Assembly (NCBI RefSeq): GCF_005402965.1 | Contig: NZ_BJCF01000018.1 | Span: forward strand, 1-64,000 | Direction: 5' to 3' | DNA: 64,000 bases | Source of the DNA: Dolichospermum planctonicum | GTDB taxonomy: Bacteria > Cyanobacteriota > Cyanobacteriia > Cyanobacteriales > Nostocaceae | Shown: positions 43,528 to 54,576 of the stretch, one piece after another | How the letters are laid out: every line of letters starts with the position of its first letter | Numbering within the stretch: the stretch's first letter is position 1 | Position numbers and translations under genes: made by a program | Notes under the pieces: generated by a model | Seen by the model: only the letters and a program-made list of their open reading frames with translations | Told to the model about the DNA's origin: nothing | Databases searched by the model: none

Positions 43528-43860
43528 GCTTATTTAATGTCAGGTATGGGATAAAAGCCAATTATTTATGTAGGCTATTTATTTTACGTACTAAAAATAG
43601 CTTAAATCAATAAACTAATAAAGACAACATAAGTTAGTAAGGTCTGGGTTTTTAACTGCTGATTTGTAGTCAAATGACAATAAATGCAAGATAATAATGC
43701 AATAATTGCATTCAGGAATCAATTTTGTTACGAAAATAACAGATAATAAGAACGACATTGTTTATTACTGCTATTGCCCACTACAGAATATACAAGGTAG
43801 TGGGTTTTATCTCAACTTGAGGATTATTCACCATGGAGTCCCGTCATTGACTTGCAGCCA
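43528..43860. other. AT-rich gap before small Cys-rich gene
   Basis: This 333-base stretch has no convincing gene; a 75-codon plus-strand frame (43706-43933) overlaps a better small gene in another frame. It probably contains the promoter for the DUF3146 gene at its left end. Confidence 0.4.
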
Positions 43861-44016
43861 ATGTTATATAAAACTATTTGTCAAGACTGTGCTTTTTATG
43901 TTAAATTACAGTGTACTCACCCTGATGAGTTAGATGTTGATTGTGCTACCGTAAATTTTTGTAGTTCATTTACTCCAGCGGTAGAAATTGATAGTCCTTG
44001 TGTGTCTTTTGGCTAA
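43861..44016 (+). CDS. Small cysteine-rich protein
   Basis: The 51-residue frame reads MLYKTICQDCAFYVKLQCTH, then PDELDVDCATVNFC, and SSFTPAVEIDSPC near the end. It has six cysteines at 7, 10, 18, 28, 34 and 48, with a CxxC pair, which suggests a zinc-binding knuckle. The frame stays open, and reads like protein, back to a stop at 43798-43800, so a longer start or an N-terminal loss is possible. No known family. It lies 58 bases upstream of the ParA-like operon and could be part of it. Confidence 0.5.
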   Translation: MLYKTICQDCAFYVKLQCTHPDELDVDCATVNFCSSFTPAVEIDSPCVSFG

Positions 44017-44074
44017 GATCGCTCTCTTGTGCTATTGCTGTCTTAATACTTAGATTTTAGGGAGGCTGTTTCCA

Positions 44075-44728
44075 TTGATTATCCTATGTACTCATAATGA
44101 TGGTGGTGTGGGAAAAACTACCCTTGCTGTTCATATTGCTGGTGTTCTTCTTAACAGACAAGATAGTACACTTCTAATTGATTGTGATGATCAGGCAGAT
44201 TTTTGGCAGTTTTACATTGATCGCAATCCAGAAAAATCAAAAGATTGGGAATGGCTAGAAAATAGTACAGTAATGTATAATGGAAGGCGTGAAGCAATCC
44301 CGAAAGAGCTACCAAAAGGGCAATATGACCATATTGTTTTAGATATTGACAGTCCTCTAAAAAATATTGTACAAACAATAGTAGGGAATGACCCGGATTT
44401 GATTTTAGTACCAGTTAATAAATCTCAGGAAATCAAAGCATTGCGTAATCTTCCCAGAACTCTAAAAGTTATTGCTCAATTGGAAACAAAAGCAGGCTAT
44501 GCTCCACAGGTAGTAATTGTACCTTTAGGAATATCACAATCCTCTATATATCAGATCGTTGAGAGATTAGAAGACGATTTGAAACCTCAAAGATACAGAG
44601 TTGCGGATGAAATGCCTGATTGTCAAGAGCAGATGCAATTTGCTATCTATCAAGATAGAAAATATATTTGGGACTATGAAGGTTTAGAACATTTATACGA
44701 TTACTTTGTTGATTTATTAGATGGATAA
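44075..44728 (+). CDS. ParA/MinD-like ATPase lacking the signature lysine
   Basis: The 217-residue protein is a deviant-Walker P-loop ATPase: NDGGVGKTTLAVHIAGVLLN at 8-27, LLIDCDDQADFWQFY as Walker A', and HIVLDIDSPL as Walker B. ParA-type enzymes have KGGVGKT; here Asp9 replaces the lysine that completes the partner's site. ATP-dependent dimer behaviour may therefore differ from plasmid-partition ParA. It starts with TTG (44075). The two following genes are close behind (16 and 2 bases), so this is one operon. Role in defence, regulation or DNA maintenance is not determined. Confidence 0.85.
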   Translation: MIILCTHNDGGVGKTTLAVHIAGVLLNRQDSTLLIDCDDQADFWQFYIDRNPEKSKDWEWLENSTVMYNGRREAIPKELPKGQYDHIVLDIDSPLKNIVQTIVGNDPDLILVPVNKSQEIKALRNLPRTLKVIAQLETKAGYAPQVVIVPLGISQSSIYQIVERLEDDLKPQRYRVADEMPDCQEQMQFAIYQDRKYIWDYEGLEHLYDYFVDLLDG

Positions 44729-44744
44729 TGTTAGGAGATGAATT

Positions 44745-45248
44745 ATGTCTATAGAAGATAAACAAACCACTCCAAGTAAAGATTTTTTGACCGATAATGC
44801 CATCCAAAACGGCATAAAAAAAGTAGAGGAAGAAAAACAAGAAAATCAAAACTTAGATTTAGATATAGAATTAAGATATACTGACTCTGAGTTAAAAAAG
44901 ATAGGAAAGCTAACTGCAATCCTCAGATTAGAAAAAGAACTATTTCTAGAATCAGTAATTAGTTACGTACATTTTCTTTTCTCTGAGCATAAAGAAAGTA
45001 TCCAAAAAATAATTGATGAAGAATCAGAAAATTATCAAGCCGAGTTAAAACAAATTACTCCAATAGAGAAAATGTCTAACAAAGACCGTGATAGATTTTC
45101 ACGAAAAATTAGGCTATCACCTGAAACATCAAACAAAATAGAACAGTTGGACATGAAAGACAGAATAAATGAATGTTTGTTTGTTGGTATCAATTTACTT
45201 TATAAAAACTTAGTTGCAGAATTTAAAACTGTTAATCAGGAAAAATAA
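44745..45248 (+). CDS. Unknown helical protein, middle gene of ParA-nuclease operon
   Basis: The 167-residue protein is strongly charged and predicted helical. It has a Lys/Glu/Gln-rich N terminus (KKVEEEKQENQNLDLD), a central helix ILRLEKELFLESVISYVHFL, and a C-terminal part with IRLSPETSNKIEQLDMKDRI. No catalytic motif is visible. Position between a ParA-like ATPase and a nuclease suggests an adaptor or a DNA-binding partner of the ATPase. A ribosome-binding site AGGAGA precedes its ATG. I do not recognise the family. Confidence 0.7.
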   Translation: MSIEDKQTTPSKDFLTDNAIQNGIKKVEEEKQENQNLDLDIELRYTDSELKKIGKLTAILRLEKELFLESVISYVHFLFSEHKESIQKIIDEESENYQAELKQITPIEKMSNKDRDRFSRKIRLSPETSNKIEQLDMKDRINECLFVGINLLYKNLVAEFKTVNQEK

Positions 45249-45250
45249 AA

Positions 45251-45718
45251 ATGGATTTCTTAGAAATTGATGCGTTAGTAACAGGGATTATTTATTCTAG
45301 CGAAACAGCAAAACAAGATTTAGGTAGACGTTTTGCTGCCTATCTGGGATTAACACCAGGAAAATCTGGAAGTGATGGAGGAATAGATGATTATGCCGAA
45401 CTAAATAATGATATGATTTATTTTCAGTCTAAATTATCCCAAAATATCTTAGATGCTTCTTATTCAGCAGAATTAATTGGTAATATAATAATTCATGAAG
45501 CTAATATTGGCATAATGTTAGCTGGTGTTGGTTATACAGACGGATTTCGTTCTCGTTTAAATAAAGCTATTCAAAGTAAGCAGATTAATACACAGCTAAA
45601 GATTCATTTATTAAGCCTTGAAGATGTGTTTGGAGAAACGGAGATGTTTATAAGAGCTACTCAAGATTTACCTTCATTGAGGAATTTGAGTAATGGTGAA
45701 TGGGCTAAATATAAATAG
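45251..45718 (+). CDS. Mrr-like restriction endonuclease-fold protein
   Basis: The 155-residue product starts 2 bases after the preceding stop. Its first half resembles Mrr-type endonucleases: an N-terminal helix (TAKQDLGRRFAAYLGLTP), then GSDGGIDDYAELNNDMIYFQ with Asp46/Asp47, and Q59-x-Lys61 on the next strand, the QxK variant of the PD-(D/E)XK site. The second half (MLAGVGYTDGFRSRLNKAIQ) is mixed alpha/beta. It is probably a nuclease whose activity is controlled by the ATPase and the middle protein. A DNA target cannot be inferred. Confidence 0.7.
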   Translation: MDFLEIDALVTGIIYSSETAKQDLGRRFAAYLGLTPGKSGSDGGIDDYAELNNDMIYFQSKLSQNILDASYSAELIGNIIIHEANIGIMLAGVGYTDGFRSRLNKAIQSKQINTQLKIHLLSLEDVFGETEMFIRATQDLPSLRNLSNGEWAKYK

Positions 45719-45795
45719 TATGATTATATTGTGTATTACTTATAAGTTTATGTGAATTATATTTTAGAGAGATTACACGAAATAAAACTAAATCC

Positions 45796-46707
45796 ATGCA
45801 ATTACCATTAATTAAATATCCTATTTTTGGGATAATCAATTTCTTATTATTAAGTATTAATATTCAACCCGTATTTTCCAGTTCTTACCCTACTCTAATA
45901 CTGGCACAAAACACAAATACTAAAGCAGCTACAGAGGCTTTAAATCAAGGATTACAAGCGATTCAGTCGGGAAAATTAGAAGATGCAATTACGGCTTTTC
46001 GTGAAGCTATTAAACTAGATCCTAAATTAGCAGCAGCGCACTATAACTTAGGTTTAGCACTACGACAATCAGGAAAGTTACAACCTGCAGCAGATGCTTT
46101 TTATCAAGCTACTCAAGCTGACCCTCAATTTGCTTTAGCTTTTGCGAATTTAGGTGGGGCTTTATTAGAAGGAAATAATTTAAAATTGGCCAAAGACTAT
46201 TTAAGTAGGGCTTTAGAATTAAATCCAAATTTGGGTTTTGCCCATTATAATATGGGATTAATTAGGGAAGAGGAGAAAAATTGGGAAAGTGCGATCGCTT
46301 CTTTTGCAAAAGCCAAATTAATTAGTCAAAACGCGCCTGAACCAGCTTATCATTTAGGTGTCTGTTATCTGCAACAGGGGAAAATTGAGCAAGCGAAGGC
46401 AGCTTTTACTGAAGCAATTAAAATCAATCCTAAATATGCAGAAGCCCATTATAGTATGGGAACAATTTTATTTAATCAGGGTAAATTAAATGAAGCTTTA
46501 GCAGCCTTTAGAAAATCCGCTGCGGGGAACTTTAGTTATGCTAATGCTTATTATGGTGCGGGGTTGGTTTTTATGGGGTTAAAGCAGTACAAAGAAGCTG
46601 TCCAAGTCTTGCAATATGCTAGAGATTTATATAATATTCAAGGTAATTTACAGTGGGTGAAAAGTTCCGAGGAGTTATTAGAGAAAGCCCAAAATTTAAG
46701 TAGGTAA
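45796..46707 (+). CDS. Exported TPR-repeat protein
   Basis: The 303-residue protein has a signal peptide (about 8-38, ending LILAQ) and then about seven TPR repeats from residue 45 onward, such as LEDAITAFREAIKLDPKLAA and IEQAKAAFTEAIKINPKYAE. TPR solenoids mediate protein-protein contacts; here in the periplasm or at the cell surface. No enzyme domain is present. The binding partner is unknown. Confidence 0.85.
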   Translation: MQLPLIKYPIFGIINFLLLSINIQPVFSSSYPTLILAQNTNTKAATEALNQGLQAIQSGKLEDAITAFREAIKLDPKLAAAHYNLGLALRQSGKLQPAADAFYQATQADPQFALAFANLGGALLEGNNLKLAKDYLSRALELNPNLGFAHYNMGLIREEEKNWESAIASFAKAKLISQNAPEPAYHLGVCYLQQGKIEQAKAAFTEAIKINPKYAEAHYSMGTILFNQGKLNEALAAFRKSAAGNFSYANAYYGAGLVFMGLKQYKEAVQVLQYARDLYNIQGNLQWVKSSEELLEKAQNLSR

Positions 46708-46813
46708 GGTAGGATTTACACCAAAAAGTTATAGGACTAACTCAGCTTTTAGACAGATGAATAATTATGGAGGAATAAGTAGAAATTAATTAAACAACTA
46801 ACGGAGTAAAAAA

Positions 46814-47047
46814 ATGAGTAAAACCAAAACTCAAGAACCCATTAGTAACTTAGAGTATGATTTTATCAGCGTACTGCATAATAAAGCAGTAGCCGTTCAA
46901 GCTTATGAAAATTATATCAAAGACGCAAAAGAGGCTAATTCTACACCTTGTGTAGAACTATTCCAAAAATTACGCCAGTCAGAAATTGAACAAGCACACG
47001 AAATTCGCCAGCATCTCCAAGAGGTGATGCAGCAAGGTAAGATGTAG
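46814..47047 (+). CDS. Small ferritin-like helical protein
   Basis: The 77-residue product is predicted to be two helices, with the pattern YDFISVLHNKAVAVQAYENY and CVELFQKLRQSEIEQAHEIR. This resembles half a ferritin-like bundle as seen in short cyanobacterial proteins of unknown function. Acidic and histidine residues (Glu, and the His in QAHEIRQHL) could bind metal after dimerisation. A GGAG ribosome-binding site lies 9 bases before the ATG. No specific role is known. Confidence 0.65.
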   Translation: MSKTKTQEPISNLEYDFISVLHNKAVAVQAYENYIKDAKEANSTPCVELFQKLRQSEIEQAHEIRQHLQEVMQQGKM

Positions 47048-47052
47048 TTAAT

Positions 47053-47098
47053 AGTAGGGGAAGGTTTAAAAAGTTAATCAGTTAAACCCTCCCCTACT
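47053..47098. terminator. Bidirectional terminator
   Basis: AGTAGGGGA and GGTTTAA on the left arm pair with TTAAACC and TCCCCTACT on the right arm, with one unpaired base per arm. It lies between the convergent mini-protein gene and sigA, close to both stop codons. Confidence 0.75.
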
Positions 47099-47101
47099 CA
47101 C

Positions 47102-48271
47102 TTAACGAATATACTCTTTTAGTACGCTGTTACGATTAGGGTGACGTAATTTACGGAGTGCTTTGGCTTCGATTTGGCGAATACGTTCGCGGGTGACGTT
47201 AAAAATCTGGCCGATTTCTTCTAGGGTTTTCATGCGGCCATCGTCTAAACCATAGCGTAATCTGAGAACGTCCCGTTCACGAGGTCCGAGACTATCTAGG
47301 ACTTTTTCTAGGTCTTCCCGCAGCAAGTTTTTAGAAACTTGGTCTTCTGGGGTTTCACCTTCTGACTCAATAAAATCACCTAAACGGGAGTCTTCTTCTT
47401 TACCTATGGGTGTTTCCAGAGAAATTGGTAACTGGGCAGATTTGGCAATAAACCGCAGTTTTTCGATGGTCATTTCCATGCGAGTGGCAATTTCTTCCTC
47501 CGTGGGTTTGCGCCCCATTTCTTGGGACAGGAGTTTGGTAGTCTTCTTAATCCGGGAAATTGTTTCGTAGAGATGAACCGGTAGACGGATAGTGCGAGAC
47601 TGGTCGGCGATCGCCCTTGTAATTGCTTGACGTATCCACCATGTAGCGTAGGTAGAAAACTTATAGCCTTTTTCGTGATCAAACTTTTCAGCCGCACGAA
47701 TCAACCCCAAACTACCTTCTTGAATCAAGTCTTGGAAGGACAAGCCACGGTTCATGTATTTCTTGGCAATGGAAACCACCAGCCGCAGGTTCGATTGTAC
47801 CATTTTCTCCTTAGCCCTTCTTCCTATGTGGAGTCTAGAGCGTAGGGCTGGTAATGATAATTTTACTTCTCCTGCCCATTCTTCTTGTTCTGGTATCCGT
47901 TCTAGTTTTTCATACAAACTCTTGTAAGCATCTTCTAGCACCAGTAGTTCAGCTATTTTCCGCGCTAGTTCAATTTCTTCATCTGCGCGTAATAGACGAA
48001 TCCTCCCAATCTCTTGCAAGTACAGACGAATGGAATCTTCGGTGTATTGCTTTTTCTTGGTTTGTGCCCGAGGACGCGATTTAGCGGCTTTTCCAGACTT
48101 GGTGTCGTCCTCATCAGACTGAGGATCTAAAAAATCATCAATTTCGCCATCATCAGCCAGCAATAAGTCCTCTTCTTCTATTAAGAGTTCTTGTAATTCG
48201 ATCTCAGGCGGATTTATCATTTCTAGGTCAGGCTGATAAATATTATCGAGTACGTTGTTAGCCTGGTTCAT
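47102..48271 (-). CDS. sigA: Principal RNA polymerase sigma factor SigA
   Basis: This is the group 1 sigma factor. The 389-residue product has an acidic N terminus (about 1-60), region 1.2 ([19 protein letters not shown]), regions 2.1-2.4 ([20 protein letters not shown], then [20 protein letters not shown]), region 3, and region 4 with [20 protein letters not shown] and [20 protein letters not shown]. The length and the N-terminal acidic stretch match cyanobacterial SigA. The upstream gap of 1.1 kb suggests several promoters or a long 5' leader. Confidence 0.96.
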   Translation of the reverse strand: MNQANNVLDNIYQPDLEMINPPEIELQELLIEEEDLLLADDGEIDDFLDPQSDEDDTKSGKAAKSRPRAQTKKKQYTEDSIRLYLQEIGRIRLLRADEEIELARKIAELLVLEDAYKSLYEKLERIPEQEEWAGEVKLSLPALRSRLHIGRRAKEKMVQSNLRLVVSIAKKYMNRGLSFQDLIQEGSLGLIRAAEKFDHEKGYKFSTYATWWIRQAITRAIADQSRTIRLPVHLYETISRIKKTTKLLSQEMGRKPTEEEIATRMEMTIEKLRFIAKSAQLPISLETPIGKEEDSRLGDFIESEGETPEDQVSKNLLREDLEKVLDSLGPRERDVLRLRYGLDDGRMKTLEEIGQIFNVTRERIRQIEAKALRKLRHPNRNSVLKEYIR

Positions 48272-49412
48272 GCCGCGTTCCTCATGCTCCTTGCAGAATC
48301 AGTTACTCAAGACATTTTGATTACTTTTGGCATCAAGTAATCTTTGAACCGAAAATTGGGTTTTGGCTGTTCACCCTCAAATATTTTCGGTGTTTGTTGT
48401 TTTCCCTGTTTTAATCAGGCTTTTGCAGTGGCAATGTCATTTGTAATGTGACTTGCTCACTTTCCCCATGGTCATACATGACGACGCTAGATATCACTTT
48501 CGATTAACTGAATCTATCAAACTAGGTTCATCTTTCTTCAAAAAGCTTCCTGATGCGGACACAATTGTATGACCTTTGGCAGATTTAACTGTAAATACCG
48601 TTTTGATTGTAGCCTGTTTCACAAAAAATGCGCTTTTTTTGTGCATTATTTATGAACTCCTGAAAGTCAGATCAAGCTACCTTTATCAAAAAGACATTAA
48701 AAATGGTGGTAACACCATTAATCTTATCGAAAACTTGTTGGTTTGACAGTGGGATTGTCATTAAATTAAAAGTTAGGAACAATTGCTGCTCTATAAAACC
48801 TGTACAAATTGTTCTGATGTAGACAATTTGTGTTTATGTCCTGTTTCAACTAAACCCGATGGCGGGCACTTGTTTACAGGTACTAGTTTTACTTAAACTA
48901 ATTGTACCACCGTCTGTTAATGACTGTTGTTTGTTTCCAGGTGCTAACCCCTGTATATGCTATACTAAAAATCTAAACTAAGGAGTTAAGATTATCGGGT
49001 ATTTTAGGACTGTGAGAGATGAACTGAGATTTGACTCAATTCAGCCTTATTCACACATTAGCGCAGAGTTGAGATTTCTACCCTGTGCAACTTGACAAAC
49101 TGTTCTTATTGTATACAACGATATTTTAATCAGATGATACATAATATTGTTACTAAAGTTGCCTAATGATATTTTTAGGTAATTTCAGGTATGTTAATTA
49201 TCCTTGTGAATACTTCTGGTTTTAAGAAAGTGGCTGTCATCTCTGAACGGAAAAGTCTTGTGTATACTTATCAATTTTTGCTTTGTAGATAATATCTAGT
49301 CAAGCTATCTAAGCATAGCAAATGCTTTATGCCTTTGTGGGGAAAATTTATAATTTTTCGAGAAAAATTTTGGAGAACAGGGGTAATTACCCATTACCCC
49401 TGTTTCCATTCC
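48272..49412. other. 1.1-kb gap upstream of sigA and downstream of gyrB
   Basis: No gene of 50 codons or more looks convincing on either strand in this 1141-base stretch, and I see no dispersed repeat in it. The right end (49378-49402) is the gyrB terminator. The stretch probably holds the sigA promoters and a long leader, and possibly an unannotated small RNA; I cannot identify one from sequence. Confidence 0.5.
49378..49402 (-). terminator. Terminator of gyrB
   Basis: CAGGGGTAAT (49378-49387) pairs perfectly with ATTACCCCTG (49393-49402) around a 5-base loop, 11 bases after the gyrB stop codon. On the minus strand the stem is followed by TTCTCCAAAATTTTT. Confidence 0.75.
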
Positions 49413-51404
<1,992 letters not shown>

Positions 51405-51574
51405 TCACCCCAACATTATAACATAAAAGCCTTGCTGCCGTCTGTAGCGCAATTTTATGAGAAGTTTACATAAGGGTTGTAACCCTGATGAGAATTGGGG
51501 AGAAAATTCCCTATTTTGCGTTTTTCTTCCCACTGACCAGTGACAACGAACACCTAACTAATGACTAATGACTA

Positions 51575-52465
51575 ATGACTAAATTAATTGTAATTTGTGG
51601 GGCTACGGCCACGGGTAAATCTAGTTTAGCCTTGAGTTTAGCACAAAGATTAAATTCTGTAATTCTGAGTGCTGATTCTCGTCAAGTATATCGTGAGTTT
51701 GATATTGGTACAGCCAAGCCAAATGTAGTTGAAAAAAAATTAGTTTCTCATTACTTAATAGATATTTGTGAACCAACTCAAATCATGACATTAGCAGATT
51801 ATCAACAACAAGCACAGGCTTTAATTGCTAGTTTGGGAGTTGAAACACTGTTGTTAGTGGGTGGAACAGGTTTATATATTCGTTCCATTGTTCAAGGAAT
51901 GAAAATTCCCAGAGTTGCACCACAGCCGGAATTGCGATCGCAATTAGAACCCCTTGGTCAAATCCAACTTTACCCTATGTTACAACAAGTTGACCCCGTT
52001 GCCGCCCAAAAAATTCACGCTAACGATTTGGTGCGGACTTTAAGAGCTTTGGAGGTTTATTATACCACTGGTATTCCTATTTCTGAACAACAAGGAGAAA
52101 ATCCACCAGATTATCCAATTTTACAAATTTGTTTAGATGCTGATGCAGAACATTTAGATGTCAGGATTCGCAAACGAACTGAACAAATGATAACAGATGG
52201 TTTAGTTGATGAAGTTGAATACTTGTCTCAAAAATATGGTATTTATTTATCCTTATTAAATACTTTAGGATATCAAGAAATCAAACAATATTTAGCTGGT
52301 GAAATTTCTTTAGATGCAGCCAAAGAATTAATTATTTTACATACCAGACAATTTGCCAAACGTCAACGGACTTGGTTTAGACAATCTCCTAATCTTGAAT
52401 ATTTTGATATGAATAATTCTGATTTACTGGAAAGTGTTTGGCAAAGAATTACCGACTTTGTCTAA
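51575..52465 (+). CDS. miaA: tRNA dimethylallyltransferase MiaA
   Basis: MiaA adds a dimethylallyl group to A37 of tRNAs that read UNN codons. The 296-residue product has the P-loop VICGATATGKSSLAL (Gly9-Ser16), the conserved SADSRQVYREFDIGTAKP and the later VGGTGLYIRSIVQG, with TRQFAKRQRTWFR near the C terminus. The start ATG is the last of several ACTAATG heptamers (51553-51577), so the repeat supplies the initiation codon. No ribosome-binding site is evident. Confidence 0.95.
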   Translation: MTKLIVICGATATGKSSLALSLAQRLNSVILSADSRQVYREFDIGTAKPNVVEKKLVSHYLIDICEPTQIMTLADYQQQAQALIASLGVETLLLVGGTGLYIRSIVQGMKIPRVAPQPELRSQLEPLGQIQLYPMLQQVDPVAAQKIHANDLVRTLRALEVYYTTGIPISEQQGENPPDYPILQICLDADAEHLDVRIRKRTEQMITDGLVDEVEYLSQKYGIYLSLLNTLGYQEIKQYLAGEISLDAAKELIILHTRQFAKRQRTWFRQSPNLEYFDMNNSDLLESVWQRITDFV

Positions 52466-52490
52466 ATCAGGATATCCAGTATTTAGACAA
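52459..52490 (+). terminator. Hairpin terminator overlapping the miaA stop
   Basis: TTGTCTAAAT (52459-52468) pairs perfectly with ATTTAGACAA (52481-52490), followed by AAATCC. The stem includes the miaA stop codon. Its T-tract is weak, so efficiency is uncertain. Confidence 0.55.
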
Positions 52491-52518
52491 AAATCCTGCA
52501 ATTCTTAAAAACTGAACT

Positions 52519-52920
52519 CTAAATAAACAAACTAGGAGAAACTTTAAAATATTCTCCCAAAGCTTTTGCTTGTGCTTTACTAATTGAACGTTTACCGTTG
52601 ACAACCTCTGAAACTACACCGCTGCTAGAACCGAGAATACGTACTAAGTCAGCTTGACGAATGCCGCTAGATTCCATGATATGTAGCAATATTTCATGAG
52701 GTGTAGATTCATCCATTGGATAATTTTCTTCCTCATAATCTTCAATTAGTCTGACAATCAATTTATCTAAAGCTCGCTCCTCTGGAGTAAGATTCTTTTT
52801 AAAAGTTAGAAATTCTGCAACTTTTAAAAGCCGTTCATACTCTGCCTCTGTTTCAATTACTTGAGGAGCGATTTCTGCCAGTAATTGACTATAAGTTTTA
52901 TCGTCAAAAGTAAGGGTCAT
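52519..52920 (-). CDS. HigA-type antitoxin
   Basis: The 133-residue protein has a C-terminal XRE helix-turn-helix (MESSGIRQADLVRILGSSSG, VVSEVVNGKRSISKAQAKAL) and an N-terminal extension of about 65 residues, as in HigA proteins paired with HigB-toxin (PF09907-type) genes. It is downstream of and overlaps the toxin gene by 17 bases, the toxin-first order usual for HigBA. It is expected to repress its own operon. Confidence 0.88.
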   Translation of the reverse strand: MTLTFDDKTYSQLLAEIAPQVIETEAEYERLLKVAEFLTFKKNLTPEERALDKLIVRLIEDYEEENYPMDESTPHEILLHIMESSGIRQADLVRILGSSSGVVSEVVNGKRSISKAQAKALGEYFKVSPSLFI

Positions 52921-53203
52921 TTTTCCATTTATCTTTATTGTATTCCGCGTGAGTTAGCAAGTATTTATAGTGAACCTTTTTTGTTTTATAATTAATCCCT
53001 ACAATTAAACGATAATCATTACCTTTGATATTGAAAACAGTAAAATTACCAACTGCTTCAGCATCTCGATAAACTTTTTGAACATCATTTAAACTTTGCC
53101 ATTCTGCTTTTTTAACAGTTATATACCAACTCTCAATTTGTTTTTTGATATCAGGGTACTTTTCTGCTTCTTCGCGGAGGGTGCGAATTGAAATTAGGTG
53201 CAT
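52904..53203 (-). CDS. HigB-type mRNA interferase toxin
   Basis: The 99-residue product shows the HigB-toxin pattern: an N-terminal LREEAEKYPDIKKQIESWY, KKAEWQSLNDVQKVYRDAEA, then the core VFNIKGNDYRLIVGINYKTK and HYKYLLTHAEYNKDKW with the conserved His and Tyr near the end. It is an intact ribosome-dependent mRNA nuclease candidate. It is the first gene of the pair. This module stands apart from the 19-24 kb block. Confidence 0.9.
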   Translation of the reverse strand: MHLISIRTLREEAEKYPDIKKQIESWYITVKKAEWQSLNDVQKVYRDAEAVGNFTVFNIKGNDYRLIVGINYKTKKVHYKYLLTHAEYNKDKWKNDPYF

Positions 53204-53464
53204 AATATACTTTGGATTTGAAATAATAGTGATTGGTGTACATAACTTAATTTGTGGTTGGTTATTCTTGTGTTTGTGCTTGCCACCTACTTTATTCTCG
53301 CAAAATGAGAGTAAGTTGTCAAGTCTTAATTAGGACTTATACAAAATTTTTCCGTAATTAAAAACTCCACAAAGATAAAAAATCCTTGAGGAGTTTGAGA
53401 GAGTGTTCACGGATTTTACCGAGCCATAAAGAATTAAGCCATAACGCACCAAACAGTAAATTTA

Positions 53465-53968
53465 CTAATTATCTGGAAGTTGTTTTTTCAAAGCATTTAA
53501 TGAAGCCCAACGGCTATCAATGGGTGGTTCAGAAACAGCAGTATTCAAAATACCCGGACAATTAAGGTCACATAATTGACGCTGAGGTAATGCTAAACAC
53601 ATCTGTTGATATAGCCATTCACCGGGATCAAAGTGACCATCAGGTGCTAAAGTTTCCAGTAAATCCTCTACAGCAACTTCCATTTCTAAAGGAAAATCTT
53701 CCGTTTGATTAGCGGTTTCATCTAACCAAATGACTTCCTGAGTATCAAGAACCAGACGATGGTTATACTGCTGCAAACAGCGGTTGCAGGTACAAGTAAT
53801 AATTGTTTCTGCCTGAGATGAAACTTCTAAATAATTACCCTGATGTTTAACTTGGATAATTCCCCGCACGGGTGTTAATGTTTCCAAACCAGGCAGAAAC
53901 TCTTGAACTTGAATTTCCTCTGTCCGCTCCGGGGCTTTAGATAGCTGCGGAATAAAAATAGCGTCCAT
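53465..53968 (-). CDS. YceD family (DUF177) protein
   Basis: The 167-residue protein matches the YceD/DUF177 family, whose bacterial and plastid members are linked to 23S rRNA accumulation. The metal-binding-like cysteines occur as TCTCNRCLQQY in the middle and CDLNCPG near the C terminus, and QRQLCDLNCPG is a typical segment. It lies 86 bases downstream of khpB on the same strand, the end of the rpmH-rnpA-yidC cluster. A cyanobacterial role in ribosome assembly is inferred from relatives. Confidence 0.85.
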   Translation of the reverse strand: MDAIFIPQLSKAPERTEEIQVQEFLPGLETLTPVRGIIQVKHQGNYLEVSSQAETIITCTCNRCLQQYNHRLVLDTQEVIWLDETANQTEDFPLEMEVAVEDLLETLAPDGHFDPGEWLYQQMCLALPQRQLCDLNCPGILNTAVSEPPIDSRWASLNALKKQLPDN

Positions 53969-54054
53969 AGGATTTGTGAAATACCCTGAAAATTGAGTAT
54001 GGGTAATGGGTAATATTCTTGTCTGTTCCCAGTTAAGAGTTCCCTACTACCTAA

Positions 54055-54576
54055 TTATGGTGTAACTGCTTGACGAACAACTAAATGACGGTGAGGTTCT
54101 TTACCACGGCTGAAGGTTTCTAAATCCGAAAATTCCTGCAATAATGTGTGAATTTGTCTTCGTTCAGCAGCGCTGAGAGATTGAAGTTCTACTTCTCTTC
54201 CTGAAAAGCGGACTTCTGCGGCAGCCGTTTCTGCTAAAGTGCGGATTTCGGCTTCTCGTCTCACACGATAACCATTTAATTCCACGGTGTAAGCGGTATG
54301 ATTGTCTTCTGGTTGGTTCAAATTAAGAATGGAATTTGCGAGATACTGAATGCTATCTAGCACCGAACCACCAGCACCAATTAAAATCCGAATTTGTTCT
54401 GATGTTAAATTGGTTTGATCTATTGTTAACCAGTAGCTTTCTCCTGTGGGTGTATCTTGCTCAGAAGATGGGTTAGTTTCTAAATTAGCCCGTACTTGAG
54501 TAGATAAACCCATGAGAAGTAGCAAATTTTGTAACCAGTCTTCACTATTTTGCATAGAAATGTCGCTCATAATCAA
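54055..54576 (-). CDS. R3H-domain RNA-binding protein (KhpB/Jag)
   Basis: The 173-residue protein has a KH-like part ([20 protein letters not shown], with YLANSILNL) and a C-terminal R3H domain ([20 protein letters not shown] followed by [10 protein letters not shown]). This is the Jag/KhpB/EloR family that binds RNA. It lacks the N-terminal Jag-N domain seen in Firmicutes. Its start overlaps the yidC stop by 4 bases (ATGA), and it follows yidC in most bacteria. Confidence 0.9.
   Translation of the reverse strand: MIMSDISMQNSEDWLQNLLLLMGLSTQVRANLETNPSSEQDTPTGESYWLTIDQTNLTSEQIRILIGAGGSVLDSIQYLANSILNLNQPEDNHTAYTVELNGYRVRREAEIRTLAETAAAEVRFSGREVELQSLSAAERRQIHTLLQEFSDLETFSRGKEPHRHLVVRQAVTP

Noticed and set aside
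43706-43933. 75-codon plus-strand frame
   Set aside because: It overlaps the 51-residue cysteine-rich frame, which has a better protein character. Composition is that of random AT-rich DNA.
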